32,368 nucleotides of DNA, taken from assembly GCA_002691385.1 (NCBI GenBank), contig NZHT01000012.1, forward strand, positions 1 through 32,368, written 5' to 3'. Position 1 is the stretch's first letter. Each line of letters opens with the position of its first letter. Positions 16,097-24,588 of this stretch are shown here, one piece after another. A program made the position numbers and the translations under genes. Source of the DNA: Flammeovirgaceae bacterium. GTDB lineage: Bacteria > Bacteroidota > Bacteroidia > Cytophagales > Cyclobacteriaceae. Below the pieces are notes generated by a model that ran no database searches, was not told where the DNA came from, and worked only from the letters and a program-made list of their open reading frames with translations.

Positions 16097-16750
16097 ATGA
16101 AATTTTTTATTGATACTGCCAATCTTTCCGAAATAAAAGAAGCCTATGATCTTGGTGTCCTTGACGGTGTAACTACCAATCCATCACTGATGGAAAAAGA
16201 AGGTATAACAGGTAGTAAAAACATCTTAAAACACTACAAAGATATCTGTAATATTGTTGATGACAATGTTAGCGCAGAGGTAATCTCTACCAGTTTCAAT
16301 GAAATGCTATCCGAAGGTAGATCTTTGGCTAAAATAGATGACAAAATAGTGGTTAAAATTCCAATGATCAAAGAGGGAGTTAAGGTCATAAAAGAATTGT
16401 CCCATGAAGGAATTAGAACTAATTGTACTCTCATATTTAATGCTGGACAGGCAATCTTAGCTGCTAAAGCGGGGGCATCCTATGTTTCACCGTTTATAGG
16501 GAGATTAGATGATATTGGATCCAATGGCGTCCAGTTGATTGAACAAATTGTCCATATTTTTGATAACTTCGCATTCGAAACTAAAGTCCTTGCGGCATCT
16601 GTGCGGCACAATTTACATCTTCTTCAATGTGCTGAAATAGGCGCAGACGTGGTAACATGTCCCCTTAAAGTCATCATGGGTCTCATCAAACATCCCTTAA
16701 CAGAAAGTGGTTTGGAACAATTCCTTGCAGATTATCGTAAAGGCAACTAA
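16097..16750 (+). CDS. Transaldolase of the FSA/TalC family
   Basis: This 217-aa TIM-barrel enzyme belongs to the small transaldolase/fructose-6-phosphate aldolase family. FFIDTAN gives the catalytic Asp6, TTNPSL follows, and VVKIPM gives the Schiff-base Lys87. The residue that separates the two activities (Tyr131 in E. coli FSA, Phe in transaldolases) is Phe133 in SPFIGRLDD, so transaldolase activity in the pentose phosphate pathway is more likely than fructose-6-phosphate aldolase. It is the first of three genes on one strand (with the 67-aa protein and FtsE), 23 nt ahead of the next. Confidence 0.92.
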   Translation: MKFFIDTANLSEIKEAYDLGVLDGVTTNPSLMEKEGITGSKNILKHYKDICNIVDDNVSAEVISTSFNEMLSEGRSLAKIDDKIVVKIPMIKEGVKVIKELSHEGIRTNCTLIFNAGQAILAAKAGASYVSPFIGRLDDIGSNGVQLIEQIVHIFDNFAFETKVLAASVRHNLHLLQCAEIGADVVTCPLKVIMGLIKHPLTESGLEQFLADYRKGN

Positions 16751-16773
16751 AGAAATACCTTCTGAAAGCGTTT

Positions 16774-16977
16774 ATGTATATTATTAAAATTCGAGGAAAA
16801 GCTAAAATTCCTGACTACATTCAATTGAGAAATGACAAGTTTGTATTAATTGCATATTTTAGAGCTGATAGGCCTCTCAAAAAACTGGAAAGAGTGGGAC
16901 TTGGTGGGAAAGAAGAAAAACTAAAATTATTGATTGATAAAATGCCTTTTGGTAAATTAGAGCATTTAAAACTATAA
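16774..16977 (+). CDS. Conserved-looking 67-aa protein upstream of ftsE
   Basis: A small basic protein (MYIIKIRGKAKIPDYIQLRN ... PFGKLEHLKL) with no signal peptide, no Cys and a likely beta-alpha-beta character. I recall similar short proteins in this position in other Bacteroidota but cannot name a family. Its stop codon abuts the ftsE ATG directly, so translation of the two is probably coupled. Confidence 0.75.
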   Translation: MYIIKIRGKAKIPDYIQLRNDKFVLIAYFRADRPLKKLERVGLGGKEEKLKLLIDKMPFGKLEHLKL

Positions 16978-17679
16978 ATGTCAACGAATCAAGATTATAT
17001 CATTCAAGTGAAAGAAACCACCATATTTCAGGGTGAGCAGACTGTACTTGATCATGTTAATTTTAATGTTTTTCAGGAAGAATTTGTTTACTTGATAGGT
17101 AAAACAGGCAGTGGGAAATCCTCCCTACTAAAAACTTTATATGCAGACTTGCCTTTGGAAATAGGTGAAATTCAAATGGTCGGATACCATATCCCAAAAA
17201 TGAAGGAAAAAGAAATACCCTTCATGAGGAGAAAAATAGGTATTATTTTTCAAGATTTTGAGCTCTTCTATGACCGAACCGTTTCAGAAAATTTAGAATT
17301 CATCATGCGTTCCACAGGATGGCGAGATAAGGCCAAAATGAAAGTACGCATGGCAGAAGTACTAATGCGGGTTGGACTTGGTGGTGTGAATAATAAAATG
17401 CCACACCAGCTTTCAGGTGGAGAGCAGCAGCGGATTGTTATTGCAAGAGCCTTGATCAATGAACCCAAAATATTAATTGCTGATGAGCCCACAGGAAATT
17501 TGGATCCGGCTATAAGCGAAGACATATTTAAATTATTTTTAGAAATAAACAAATATGGTACCGCTGTCTTAATGGCTACCCATAACCATTTTTTCGTAGA
17601 AAAATATCCAGCAAGAATTCTAAAATGTGTAGATAGAAAAGTGCTTGACTCTGAGAAGGAACGTTTCAACCTCTCTTAA
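16978..17679 (+). CDS. ftsE: FtsE-like ABC transporter ATP-binding protein
   Basis: This 233-aa ATPase has Walker A at 41-49 (GKTGSGKSS), the Q-loop in IIFQDFELFYDRTV, the signature LSGGEQQR (145-152), Walker B ILIADE (165-170), the DPTGNLD-like D-loop and the switch His202. DFELFYDRTVSENL resembles FtsE rather than LolD, since FtsE has the DxxLLxDRTVxENV pattern. FtsE works with the membrane protein FtsX to control septal peptidoglycan hydrolases. No ftsX is next to it, as is common in this phylum, so it must be elsewhere. Confidence 0.85.
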   Translation: MSTNQDYIIQVKETTIFQGEQTVLDHVNFNVFQEEFVYLIGKTGSGKSSLLKTLYADLPLEIGEIQMVGYHIPKMKEKEIPFMRRKIGIIFQDFELFYDRTVSENLEFIMRSTGWRDKAKMKVRMAEVLMRVGLGGVNNKMPHQLSGGEQQRIVIARALINEPKILIADEPTGNLDPAISEDIFKLFLEINKYGTAVLMATHNHFFVEKYPARILKCVDRKVLDSEKERFNLS

Positions 17680-17886
17680 CCTATTGGCGAAAAAATCAGT
17701 ATTTTTTTGTATTCCTTACTCATTTGTATTTGCCCATCTTTTCCATTAATTGGCATCTGTTTTTGATTTAGTGCTCATTCCCTTAGTTAAATCTATGAGG
17801 CATTTTAAATAATTATCAAATACTCTTTTTATTCCCTATGAAATTTTCGATATTGACGATGACATCATTTCAGCTTTTTTTAACAA

Positions 17887-18507
17887 ATGTATAAATGCTA
17901 TTTCGGCCTCTTACTCTGTTTTTTTCAACATCTGATCATTGCTCAACAATCAGATAGTTTAACACAATTTAAAACCAATAACTTCATCCAATATTTAGAA
18001 GATAAAGATATTGGTTGGACTACTTTTGCTGGTTTTGATATGGCTCCGACAATGGGAAATTTTCAAAAGCAAATACGTATTGACATCGCCTTGACTCTTA
18101 AAAAATTATCCCTTGGAATGACTTATTTATCTCTATTTGAGGTACTTGAACAGTATGTAATATTTCCTAACATCTATCGATTAAATGCCAAACACGGAGG
18201 AATTATTTTAGGGATTAGTATCTTTCAATCAAAATGGATCAACGGCTATCTTAATACAGCTTACCATTGGGGTCAAATGAGCTGGGAAGACCCCCTAGCA
18301 AAAGAACATGTTTTTTCAAGTAAATCGGAATGTATAAAACCGGAATTTGAAATCATTATTTATCCGAAATTTGGACTTCAGCTATCCATCAAAGTGGGTT
18401 ATCAACAGATGATTGAACTAGATTTACCTCGGATAAATTCTGCCGACTTTTCAGGCCTTTTTTATAGTTTGGGCCTAAAAATAAATTTAAGTAATGAAAA
18501 ATATTAA
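17887..18507 (+). CDS. Secreted beta-rich protein, probable outer-membrane barrel
   Basis: This 206-aa protein has a signal peptide (MYKCYFGLLLCFFQHLIIAQ) and then strand-like segments with aromatic ends (IRIDIALTLKKLSLGMTYLS, LQLSIKVGYQQMIELDL, FSGLFYSLGLKINL). It probably folds as a small barrel or sandwich in the outer membrane or periplasm. I recognise no family. Its last 14 nt overlap the start of the beta-lactamase-fold lipoprotein, so the two are surely co-expressed and may act together. Confidence 0.65.
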   Translation: MYKCYFGLLLCFFQHLIIAQQSDSLTQFKTNNFIQYLEDKDIGWTTFAGFDMAPTMGNFQKQIRIDIALTLKKLSLGMTYLSLFEVLEQYVIFPNIYRLNAKHGGIILGISIFQSKWINGYLNTAYHWGQMSWEDPLAKEHVFSSKSECIKPEFEIIIYPKFGLQLSIKVGYQQMIELDLPRINSADFSGLFYSLGLKINLSNEKY

Positions 18508-19573
18508 TCCCTTCTTCCTCCTCATATTAATGGGCTCATGTATGTTTTCAAATGAAAATTTAGCACCCGATCAACAGACATGGGATTATGCATTACCGAA
18601 TCAATTTGATCTTAGCGACAAAGAATTTCTAGATCTAAATGAAGCCATTCTCAACAATGAGTTTAAAAATATAAATGCATTAGTAATTATCAAAAATGAT
18701 CAACTTATTTTTGAAAACTATTATTTAGATCAACAAAGAGAAGATCTCAACAAGATCGATAATGCTACCAATGTCTTGACTTCGATTGCAATTGGCATGG
18801 CAATCGATGATGGTTATTTAATTTCAATCGAAACTCCCATAGCAGATTTGCTCCCCGAATACGAAAATGAACTATCCACTGATTCCCTGAAAAAAATCAT
18901 AACAATTGAACATCTTCTTACCCATCGCAGTGGTTTATCTTGGGATGAAATTGTCTCAGAAGATGACATAAAAGAGATGATGAATTCCGATGATTGGGTT
19001 AAATATGTCCTTGGGAAAGCATTAGAAGCCGTTCCCGGAGTAAGATACAATTTCAATTCAGGAGCCAGTATGATCCTCTCAAAGATCATTGAAAACTTGA
19101 CTAATGAAAGCCTCTCTGCATACATTGACCGAAGACTTTTCAAAGCCTTAGAAATTAAAAAATGGCTTTGGACTACTGATCCATTGGGTACTACAAATGC
19201 AGCCAACGGTCTACACCTTACACAACTGGATTTTACAAAAATTGGATATCTATTACTAAAAAATGGACTTTGGAAAGATCAGGTAATTCTATCTAAAAAT
19301 TGGATTTATGAATCTACTAGTCTCCAACATCAACCCAGTTATTCTTATAGCATGGGATATCTATGGTTTCAGTTTACCGAGGACCGAGTCAATAGCCCGT
19401 ATAACAGTAAGCGGGCTTTTTATATTCCAGGCAATACAGGTTATCATCTCTATATCAATCCTGAAGAAAACTTAATAGTCAGTATAGGTGCAAAAAATTA
19501 TTTTTATGGACTTTTTGGACCATCCTATTGGTTATACCTCCTTATTATGGATCTACACAGAGATAATTTATAA
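18494..19573 (+). CDS. Beta-lactamase-fold lipoprotein with substituted catalytic residues
   Basis: This 359-aa lipoprotein (signal ending LLILMGSC, Cys16) has the class C beta-lactamase/penicillin-binding esterase fold: VIIKNDQLIFENYY, TSIAIGMAIDDGYL, LLTHRSGLSWDE, PGVRYNFNSGASMILSKII and a C-terminal GYHLYINPEENLIVS. The catalytic SxxK box, which relatives write as SVTKSxTS, is here N90-A-T-N93-V-L-T-S, so both the nucleophile Ser and the Lys are Asn. The YxN box is F187-N188, with Tyr replaced by Phe. All three key residues are thus lost while the frame and length are intact. It is probably a binding or scaffold pseudoenzyme. Confidence 0.85.
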   Translation: MKNINPFFLLILMGSCMFSNENLAPDQQTWDYALPNQFDLSDKEFLDLNEAILNNEFKNINALVIIKNDQLIFENYYLDQQREDLNKIDNATNVLTSIAIGMAIDDGYLISIETPIADLLPEYENELSTDSLKKIITIEHLLTHRSGLSWDEIVSEDDIKEMMNSDDWVKYVLGKALEAVPGVRYNFNSGASMILSKIIENLTNESLSAYIDRRLFKALEIKKWLWTTDPLGTTNAANGLHLTQLDFTKIGYLLLKNGLWKDQVILSKNWIYESTSLQHQPSYSYSMGYLWFQFTEDRVNSPYNSKRAFYIPGNTGYHLYINPEENLIVSIGAKNYFYGLFGPSYWLYLLIMDLHRDNL

Positions 19574-19765
19574 GAATAAAATACAAAGGGAGTAAACCAT
19601 TCTTTCAAGTTATATAGCTAACCATCAAGATAAATTAATACGTCAATTCCAACTGTTTATGGCAATTGTGTGTTTTAGATTTAATAAAAACAAATAATAA
19701 ATGAAAAATAGTTTATTTAAAATTGTTTTAACGGAACAAATACTTAGTATGAAAAATTTTATTTG

Positions 19766-19945
19766 ATGGTCCAAAGTAAATTATCAACTGGACTCAAAAA
19801 ATTATTGTCCAAAAACAAACCTAATCACTTTTCAATCCACCCCGAACCTTTTGTTAAGAATCCTAGTGAAAGGCTCCAATATGTGAAATTATTCAAAACA
19901 GCACTTGAAATCAATTCACTCCAAGAATTTCAGCTTATAAAATGA
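19766..19945 (+). CDS. Small ORF of unknown meaning
   Basis: A 59-codon ORF encodes a basic protein with the plausible stretch HFSIHPEPFVKNPSERLQYV and ends in FQLIK. The composition looks protein-like rather than random, but I recognise no family. There is no obvious start context, and a short frame MKNFI ends just before it, so it may be the remnant of a longer gene. Confidence 0.3.
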   Translation: MVQSKLSTGLKKLLSKNKPNHFSIHPEPFVKNPSERLQYVKLFKTALEINSLQEFQLIK

Positions 19946-20280
19946 TAATGTGTTGATGGGTATAGCCATCCTTATTATTGAGTTCACCATCCTCACTCTG
20001 CAATCACTTGCAACCACATGTCGATGCTTACTCGAATAGATTATCAAAAATTTTTGGGAATTGCCTTTCAAGTATTGCATTAAGATAAAAAATATTAATG
20101 AAGTTGTCATCTTTAAAGCAAATCGGACAATGGCCTTTTTCCAAAACCCATAACAGCGTTCAAAGAAGGAAAATAGATGCTATGATATAAGCATTATTCA
20201 ATGGATCATGAAAACTTGTAAATCCGAATAAAAAATGTAAAAATAGGGTTTTGGTGCCAATCAAGAGATCGTAGGCAAAG
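19946..20280. other. Gene-poor stretch, possible decayed sequence
   Basis: No intact gene is seen. On the plus strand a short hydrophobic run (MGIAILIIEFTILTLQSLA, near 19957) could be the relic of a membrane protein, but stops follow in all frames. No repeat or RNA was recognised. Confidence 0.3.
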
Positions 20281-21702
20281 CTATTGAGTTACGTTTTGAC
20301 TTAAAAGTTCATAATTTTCAATGAATTCAAGAACCTGTTCAACATCTATTTTTTTAGCTATTATTTTTCTTTCTTGGTTTAATACATAAAGCTGAGGCGT
20401 TGTTCTCACATTGTATTCTATTCTGAAATTATTTTGATAATAAGGATCTCCGAGATTTAACCAATCTAATTTTTGCTCTTTTATGAACTTTTTCCATTTA
20501 TCTGTATCTGTAATAGTACAAATGGCAATCACCTCTGCTCCTACTTGCTTCAAATCAGGATAAGCTTCCTTTAATATTGGAGTCTTCTTTTTACAATGAC
20601 CACATTCTGGGTCATAAAAAAAGTAAATTAAATACTTTTCATTCAATTGATCTAAGGAAAACGGTTGCATTGCAGTATCTAGCAAATTCATCCTTGGTGC
20701 CGTTTTTCCAATCAAATTCGGTCTAATAAACTTTAACTCTTCTGCTATTTCTAGTTTTTGATCTTCATCCATAAAATCAACTTTATCTGTTAAAAAATAT
20801 TCATCAGATAAAAATACAGTGACTCCATCCATTCCCATGATTTTGGACTCCTGATATTTGGTATACAAGGTCATCAGCCAATACCTAAAACCTTGAGGAT
20901 GATCTTCAAATTTATCTAGCCAGTCTTTAATCTGAATATTAACAGAATCTGCCTGCCTGATGACCAAATCATCAAAATACTTCATGACATAACCATGAAA
21001 CACAGGGGTTCTCATCAAACTAGGAGCATCCTCTAATATGTCAAAGTAATGGTCTTTGTAATATTTAAAGGCTGCAGTTTTACGAGCTTGGAGATCTTCT
21101 ATTTCCTCGAATTCAGGAATCGTTATACCTTCAACAATCTTTAAAAAAGAGGTAAAAAACAAATCAGGATTGTCTGAAATTAATGACTGACGAAATTTCT
21201 TTGCACTTAATCCTATTCTCTCTAAATCTTTGATAATAGATACTGAATCAGAACTAGTTACGGTAGTTAAGCGTTGTGATAGGTCAGATTGTTGTTTTTG
21301 AACTTCTGCCATTTTATTTTGAAATTGTGCAAACAATTCATTGTCCTCAGACCCAGAAATTTCTATGTCCTTATATCCAAGTTCTGAATTAATCTTCATC
21401 TCAAAAAATTGATCACTAATGATGAATTCAAAATAAAAATTTGGTGAATAAAGAAAATATACCCCTTTTTCTAAAGCATAATCCCCTTTTAATTGAAGCT
21501 TATCATTGACGATTTTACAAGAATCAAGAATTAATCGTTGATTTCCAAAATGATACCCCACGATCGTCGAAGAATCTTTAATTCCGATCACTTCAATGGT
21601 AATTTCATGCCCTACACGCTGTTCGATTTTTTGGGCACAACTATAAAGAGCCCATGAAAGTAGTAGCATGCCTCCATATGTCTTAAAATATTTTCCTATC
21701 AT
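20281..21702 (-). CDS. DUF4369/TlpA-type thioredoxin lipoprotein
   Basis: This 473-aa protein has a lipoprotein signal ending LSWALYSC. A beta-rich DUF4369-like domain (HEITIEVIG ... LKGDYALEKGVYFLY) follows, then a long helical DUF5106-like middle part with a coiled stretch (NKMAEVQKQQSDLSQRL), and a C-terminal TlpA/AhpC-type thioredoxin domain. The redox motif is DPECGHCKKKTP (Cys367, Cys370) and the cis-Pro is in TTPQLYV. It should act as an envelope thiol-disulfide oxidoreductase. I chose the ATG at 21702; an upstream in-frame TTG would place ten polar residues before the signal. A -7-like box lies 28 nt before this ATG. Confidence 0.88.
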   Translation of the reverse strand: MIGKYFKTYGGMLLLSWALYSCAQKIEQRVGHEITIEVIGIKDSSTIVGYHFGNQRLILDSCKIVNDKLQLKGDYALEKGVYFLYSPNFYFEFIISDQFFEMKINSELGYKDIEISGSEDNELFAQFQNKMAEVQKQQSDLSQRLTTVTSSDSVSIIKDLERIGLSAKKFRQSLISDNPDLFFTSFLKIVEGITIPEFEEIEDLQARKTAAFKYYKDHYFDILEDAPSLMRTPVFHGYVMKYFDDLVIRQADSVNIQIKDWLDKFEDHPQGFRYWLMTLYTKYQESKIMGMDGVTVFLSDEYFLTDKVDFMDEDQKLEIAEELKFIRPNLIGKTAPRMNLLDTAMQPFSLDQLNEKYLIYFFYDPECGHCKKKTPILKEAYPDLKQVGAEVIAICTITDTDKWKKFIKEQKLDWLNLGDPYYQNNFRIEYNVRTTPQLYVLNQERKIIAKKIDVEQVLEFIENYELLSQNVTQ

Positions 21703-21729
21703 TTTAATTGTGATATTAATTTTAACCTT

Positions 21730-21737
21730 CAAAATTA
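21730..21737 (-). promoter_or_regulatory. Possible -7 box of the TlpA-type gene
   Basis: TAATTTTG on the minus strand fits TAnnTTTG, 27 nt before the chosen ATG. The same TTAATTTTGAAG string occurs before the GH26 gene (23410-23417). Confidence 0.4.
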
Positions 21738-22283
21738 AATGGTTTGTTGGATTAAACCTATTACTCTAATTTAAGTTTGAAATAATTTATAGAAAAAACT
21801 TTTTCACTTGAGCTTCAAAATAGATTCATTAGAGTTAATCTAAACTTTTTAATCTCAAAGACATTCAGATTATTGATTTTAGTTACATAGCTTTCGCATA
21901 GAAGAACAATAACAACTATCTAAAATTTAGGCTATCTAAAAGCAGAAACCAATCCTATAGATTAATAATTCTTTTTCATTGAAATCCAAATTAACATCAA
22001 TGTAACGAAGAATTTAATTAATGAATAATTACAACTATCCTTATGAAACTTCTAAGGAAACTAGAATCTACATTCCATATTTTTAGTCAGCTGTAGAAAC
22101 AAACTTCGAGGTAACTTAAGAAGAATCAATCTAGGAAAATTATTGTTGTCCATATCAAAATCTCCTTAAAGATAATATTTACATAAAAATAAACCCCTTG
22201 CGTAAGCAAATCAAGAAAAGCAACATTTCAGAGCTTCTATCAATCTACTCGAATTGTGTTTCAAAGTTGTTGACCCGATGAAA
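21738..22283. other. Intergenic stretch with nothing recognised
   Basis: About 545 nt of AT-rich sequence between two minus-strand genes. No ORF with protein-like composition, no RNA gene and no clear repeat was found. It may hold the end of the GH26 transcript. Confidence 0.5.
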
Positions 22284-23375
22284 TCATTTATACATCTCTT
22301 CAAGATCATTTTCAAAAAGGGTACAACTTTTTTCCCTAAAGTATCTAAAATCAGCAGCAGCCGGGTGTTCATCAAAAGGAATAAAATAATTTGTACTATC
22401 CTTATTTGGACCCAACATCACCCAGCTTAGGGCTCCATAATCCAATGCTTCAAAACTGGTAAGCAAAGTTTTAGAAAACCAGAGGGAATCAATAAGTCCA
22501 TTTTGACCTGTTTCAGTAATTGCCGCCAGTTTATTTTTTTGATGAGCCAAGTGATCAAGAAACTTTAAGTCATTCATGAATTTATTCGACGTAATTTGGC
22601 GCTCCGCCTCTGTTTCTTCAAATTCAATATAATTTACCAAGCCAAAAACATCCACATAATCATCTCCAGGATAAGCATAAAAATAATCTTTCATCATATT
22701 TGATTCATCCATAACCGATCGATCAGGTGAAAATACGTAAATTATATTATGAATCTTCTTCACGTCTTTAAGATAATCAACGGTGAATCTCCACAGGGAA
22801 ATTAGAGACGCCTCAGTTCCTTTTCCCCACCAAACCTCTCCAACATTATGCTGATCAAAAAGTCTTAATATTACCGGCATATTGAGCTGTGATAGAAAAA
22901 GAGCGAATTGATTCAATAGCGTCAAGTATTCATGATGCAAAGAAGCTCCTGGTAACACATTAGCTAGCTCCAAACTGGATATTAAAGGAGTTTTTTGATT
23001 TTCTGGATAAGTCGGACGCCAAGATAAAGTATTGACACCTCCTCTTGAATATACACCTCTCATCCAAATTTTCATTTGGTCATACTTAATTGAATCATTA
23101 TTGTAAACATTCTCCGAAAAATCAATAGTCCATCCATGCATAGCTGGATAGGATCCCACGGTTTCTCTCACATCTGATCTGCCTTTTTTAGCACGCCACT
23201 TAACACCATAAGCCATATCATCTTGATGACCAATAAAAACTTTTTCTAGTGTATTATTCTTTAAGTTTTGATATAAATTATTTGTTTTCTTAGATGCTTT
23301 AACATCGATAAGAGATTGAGCTAAAGTCATCTGTGTCAAAGATAGGCTAACACATATAGTTATCATTTTTAACAT
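22284..23375 (-). CDS. GH26 (beta-mannanase) family protein with altered active site
   Basis: This 363-aa secreted protein (signal MLKMITICVSLSLTQMTLAQ) has the glycoside hydrolase family 26 layout: FIGHQDDMAYG, GRSDVRETVGSYPA, GGVNTLSWRP, VILRLFDQHN, VWWG, NIIYVFSPD, YPGDDYVDVFGL and AITETGQNG. The nucleophile Glu288 in ETG is present. The acid/base motif, FHE in active mannanases, is F173-D174-Q175, so the acid/base Glu is Gln and its partner His is Asp. The conserved SWH is SWR (Arg120). It has probably lost or changed activity. No other polysaccharide-utilisation genes (SusC/D) are nearby. Confidence 0.85.
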   Translation of the reverse strand: MLKMITICVSLSLTQMTLAQSLIDVKASKKTNNLYQNLKNNTLEKVFIGHQDDMAYGVKWRAKKGRSDVRETVGSYPAMHGWTIDFSENVYNNDSIKYDQMKIWMRGVYSRGGVNTLSWRPTYPENQKTPLISSLELANVLPGASLHHEYLTLLNQFALFLSQLNMPVILRLFDQHNVGEVWWGKGTEASLISLWRFTVDYLKDVKKIHNIIYVFSPDRSVMDESNMMKDYFYAYPGDDYVDVFGLVNYIEFEETEAERQITSNKFMNDLKFLDHLAHQKNKLAAITETGQNGLIDSLWFSKTLLTSFEALDYGALSWVMLGPNKDSTNYFIPFDEHPAAADFRYFREKSCTLFENDLEEMYK

Positions 23376-23409
23376 ATTTACTTTAGATTTTTATATCAAC
23401 AATTATCTT

Positions 23410-23417
23410 CAAAATTA
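23410..23417 (-). promoter_or_regulatory. Possible -7 box of the GH26 gene
   Basis: TAATTTTG on the minus strand, 34 nt before the ATG, with the same flank (TTAATTTTGAAG) as the box before the TlpA-type gene. A good -33 element is not seen. Confidence 0.35.
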
Positions 23418-23590
23418 AGAGTAAAAAACTTACACATGTAAAACAATCTATTATTTTTGGTTCCTAGTAAAAAGAAGTATACCAATTAAGTATACCAATA
23501 TTGATTGCAAATATTGCTTATTTAATTTTTTTTAGACCTTTAATTTTAAGATAAAAAGTTATCAAAAAAATAAAAACTATATTACTTAGC

Positions 23591-24291
23591 TTGGGATACT
23601 ACAGTCTTTTCTTTCTGCTCTTATCATCCTTTCACCTTATCCAATATTTTTGCTATTATTTGTTGGGCCATGAGGCACATCGATGGAGTGTCATTTATCT
23701 GAATAGATCACTGATGTTGATTCAAGGCCTATTATTTACTAGACATCAGATCTTTGGCATTGAAAAAATTCCGAAGAATCAAGCCATTATTGTCGTGTCC
23801 AATCATCAAAATATGATGGATATACCTCCCCTTATTTGGTATTTCAGAAATCAGCATGTCAAATTCATTTCGAAAAAAGAACTCGGCCGTGGTATCCCAA
23901 GCATTTCCTTTAACCTCCGAAAAGGAGGCTCTTTGTTGATAGATAGAAATTCTAGAAATACTGCCATTGCCCAGATAACTCAATATGGCCATCATATTTA
24001 CAAAAAAAATATGCCATTGTTATTTTTCCTGAAGGAACGAGGAGTAATAGTTCCTCCTTAAATCCATTCAAAATGGGGGGGCTAAAAGCATTGATTGATG
24101 CCATGCCTGATGCCCTGATTGTTCCTTTTGTAGTACATAACAACTATCAGATTTTTGAAGAAGGTAAATTCCCTCTCAAACTAGGCAATCAATTGAAATA
24201 CAGTATCTTAGATGCCTTTTCTCCAAATGACTTAGATGTAACCACCTTAAGAGTTAAACTTGAGAATCTTTACCGGGATAAATTATCTTGA
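23591..24291 (+). pseudogene. 1-acylglycerol-3-phosphate acyltransferase (PlsC family), frameshifted
   Basis: Two frames together make one complete PlsC-type protein. The first has an N-terminal hydrophobic segment (YSLFFLLLSSFHLIQYF), VVSNHQNMMDIP with the HX4D catalytic motif, and FISKKELG. It goes out of frame at a run of eight A (24002-24009). The other frame then gives YAIVIFPEGTRSNSS and PFKMGGLKALIDAMPDALIVPF. A single -1 slip or one extra A restores a continuous protein. The start is also weak: the frame is open from 23555 but has no ATG, with only TTG at 23591. So it is either a pseudogene, a sequencing error in a homopolymer, or a slippage-expressed gene. Confidence 0.8.
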
Positions 24292-24588
24292 TGTCCCACT
24301 TTCAAATGGAATTGCTTAATATAAATTTTAATGAGCATTAATTTATATTTTAATTGTAGAATCTTTACGCTTTTTTTATTTTATTTAATAGGAAAATAAA
24401 CCATAAATCTTAAAACAATTTGGAAAAAGCATAATTATGATAATTCTCTGCTTTGAGATTTTTGTTTGAATAGTTAATGCAGTGTAATAGCGCCTTTTTT
24501 TCATTTGGGGCTATTGGGGAAAAATTGTTAATAACAAATCTAAACATACGTAATTAATTCATTTGGAAACTTAATCTTTGCATTAGGT
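24292..24588. other. Intergenic stretch with a hairpin
   Basis: No gene seen. AATAGCGCC (24486-24494) can pair with GGGGCTATT (24507-24515) with one mismatch around a T-rich loop, which could be a weak terminator or regulatory hairpin. ATCTTTGC just before the next gene (near 24573) partly fits a -7 box. Confidence 0.3.

Noticed and set aside
24073-24291. Separate 72-aa gene after the acyltransferase
   Set aside because: Its sequence is the C-terminal continuation of the PlsC domain, and FPEGTRS lies just before its first ATG in the same frame.
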